Source: Betaproteobacteria bacterium TMED41
GTDB taxonomy: Bacteria; Pseudomonadota; Gammaproteobacteria; Burkholderiales; Burkholderiaceae_A
Reading direction: 5' to 3'
Assembly (NCBI GenBank): GCA_002167365.1
Contig: NHCU01000008.1
Location: forward strand, 1 to 14,179
DNA: 14,179 nt
A program made the translations under genes and the position numbers. Position 1 is the first letter of the stretch. Every line of letters begins with the position of its first letter. Shown here piece by piece: positions 13,341-14,179 of the stretch. The notes under the pieces were generated by a model, which saw nothing but the letters and a program-made list of their open reading frames with translations, was not told the origin of the DNA and ran no database searches.

Positions 13341-14179
13341 CTATTTCAGAAATTTTTTTTGTGGCTTAAAATTAAAATCTATTCCTAGTCGTGACCATTC
13401 CCTGGACTCTTGTTCAAGGGTGTATTGTGTTAGTGGATGGGAATTTAACCATGTTTCAGAAATATAAAGAGTATATTTTTTTTCTAATGCTTTAATTAAC
13501 ATTTTTGGAGGTTTCAAGTCAGTTCGACTTCTTGAAAAAATCGCGGCTAATCGGATGCTGAGCAAACAGCTCCGATAAGCTTCTTTGTATGTCATGTCTA
13601 TCACTTTTGTAATTTTGCCTACATGACCTAGGATTATTTTGGCGATTAACTGCTGTTCGCCTTGAGAGAAACCTGGCATCTCAGAATTTGAAACTATGTA
13701 TGAAGAATGTTTATGATAGCCATTATGCGAAATGGAGTGACCAATTTCCAAAAGACTCACTGCACAACGCAGGACCTCTGACATGATCGAATACTCAGTT
13801 TTCTCATCCATCTGAAGTTGATCCCAAAGGTTAAATGCCAATTGATTTATTCTTTGAATTTGTAGCCTGTCAACATTATATAAATCAATAAACTTTTCAA
13901 TTGTTAGGGATCTGATGTCACCATCCCTTCCTTTGCCGGCTATATCATAGAGCACTCCAAGTCTAAGAGCGGCATTAGATAATTCTAATTTTTTAACTTT
14001 CAGTTCTTTGAAAATTGCATATAAAATAGCAAGGCCTCCAGCGAAAACACCAACTCTTTCGGGTTTAAGGCCAGTTACAAGTTTTGAGTCACATGATTTA
14101 ATATCAACAAGTTTTCTAACAAGAAGTTCCATTGACTCCAGAGTAATTCCACTGGTGCAAAAACTATTTGAAATAATTA
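13341..14179 (-). CDS. ppx: Exopolyphosphatase / pppGpp phosphatase (Ppx/GppA), C-terminal part
   Basis: The frame is open to the right edge, so only the last 278 residues are present; the N-terminal catalytic residues lie outside. Matches to Ppx/GppA are GLAILYAIFKELKVKKLEL and ALRLGVLYDI at the end of domain II, followed by the all-helical C-terminal domain with EIGHSISHNGYHKHSSYIV and EMPGFSQGEQQLIAKIIL, and the tail LTQYTLEQESREWSRLGI. The family hydrolyses inorganic polyphosphate or the pentaphosphate of the stringent response. The tail resembles Ppx more than stand-alone short GppA-like proteins, but which substrate is used cannot be told. An in-frame ATG at 14132 is internal, since conserved family sequence continues upstream of it. 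Confidence 0.92.
   Translation of the reverse strand, partial: IISNSFCTSGITLESMELLVRKLVDIKSCDSKLVTGLKPERVGVFAGGLAILYAIFKELKVKKLELSNAALRLGVLYDIAGKGRDGDIRSLTIEKFIDLYNVDRLQIQRINQLAFNLWDQLQMDEKTEYSIMSEVLRCAVSLLEIGHSISHNGYHKHSSYIVSNSEMPGFSQGEQQLIAKIILGHVGKITKVIDMTYKEAYRSCLLSIRLAAIFSRSRTDLKPPKMLIKALEKKYTLYISETWLNSHPLTQYTLEQESREWSRLGIDFNFKPQKKFLK

Overview
This window is AT-rich (mid-30s percent GC on the lines I counted), densely packed bacterial chromosome. Every gene I can support is on the minus strand, so it reads from high to low coordinates. The core order tRNA-Val, thrS, infC, rpmI, rplT, pheS, pheT, ihfA, MerR-type gene, tRNA-Pro is the arrangement I know from beta- and gammaproteobacteria. 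The IhfA C-terminus (VVTFHASQKLK), the IF3 N-terminus and the Ppx tail look betaproteobacterial to me. The composition and tight spacing suggest a small, streamlined genome; a marine OM43-type Methylophilales member is my leading guess, but this rests on memory and not on a search.

From right to left: (1) the C-terminal part of an exopolyphosphatase (Ppx/GppA) gene, cut by the window edge; (2) a 102-base gap with an extended -10 promoter; (3) tRNA-Val(GAC), exactly flanked by a 9-bp inverted repeat, 25 bases ahead of thrS; (4) the translation block thrS, infC, rpmI, rplT, pheS, pheT, followed by ihfA and a MerR-type regulator; (5) tRNA-Pro(GGG), with a good sigma70-like promoter inside the end of the MerR gene; (6) an eight-gene Mrp-type Na+/H+ antiporter cluster in the order E, F, G, A-C-terminal part, B, C, D, second D-like subunit; (7) the start of a further small basic/membrane ORF cut by the left edge. 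No stretch longer than about 100 bases lacks a gene.

The two halves are built alike: each begins with a tRNA whose 3' end lies only 20 to 25 bases before the first protein start, so tRNA maturation should also trim the mRNA 5' end. The first half makes aminoacyl-tRNA synthetases, initiation factor IF3, two 50S proteins and IHF-alpha. The second makes a membrane complex exchanging Na+ for H+.

The most notable point concerns start codons. infC appears to start at AUA, preceded by GGAAGG at a 6-base spacing. The MrpA-C-terminal subunit also appears to start at AUA, overlapping the mrpG stop as AUAG and preceded by AAGGA at a 7-base spacing. IF3 is the factor that rejects AUU/AUC/AUA starts, so infC probably autoregulates and the antiporter subunit may be under the same control. 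I see no mobile element, CRISPR array or clear intrinsic terminator.
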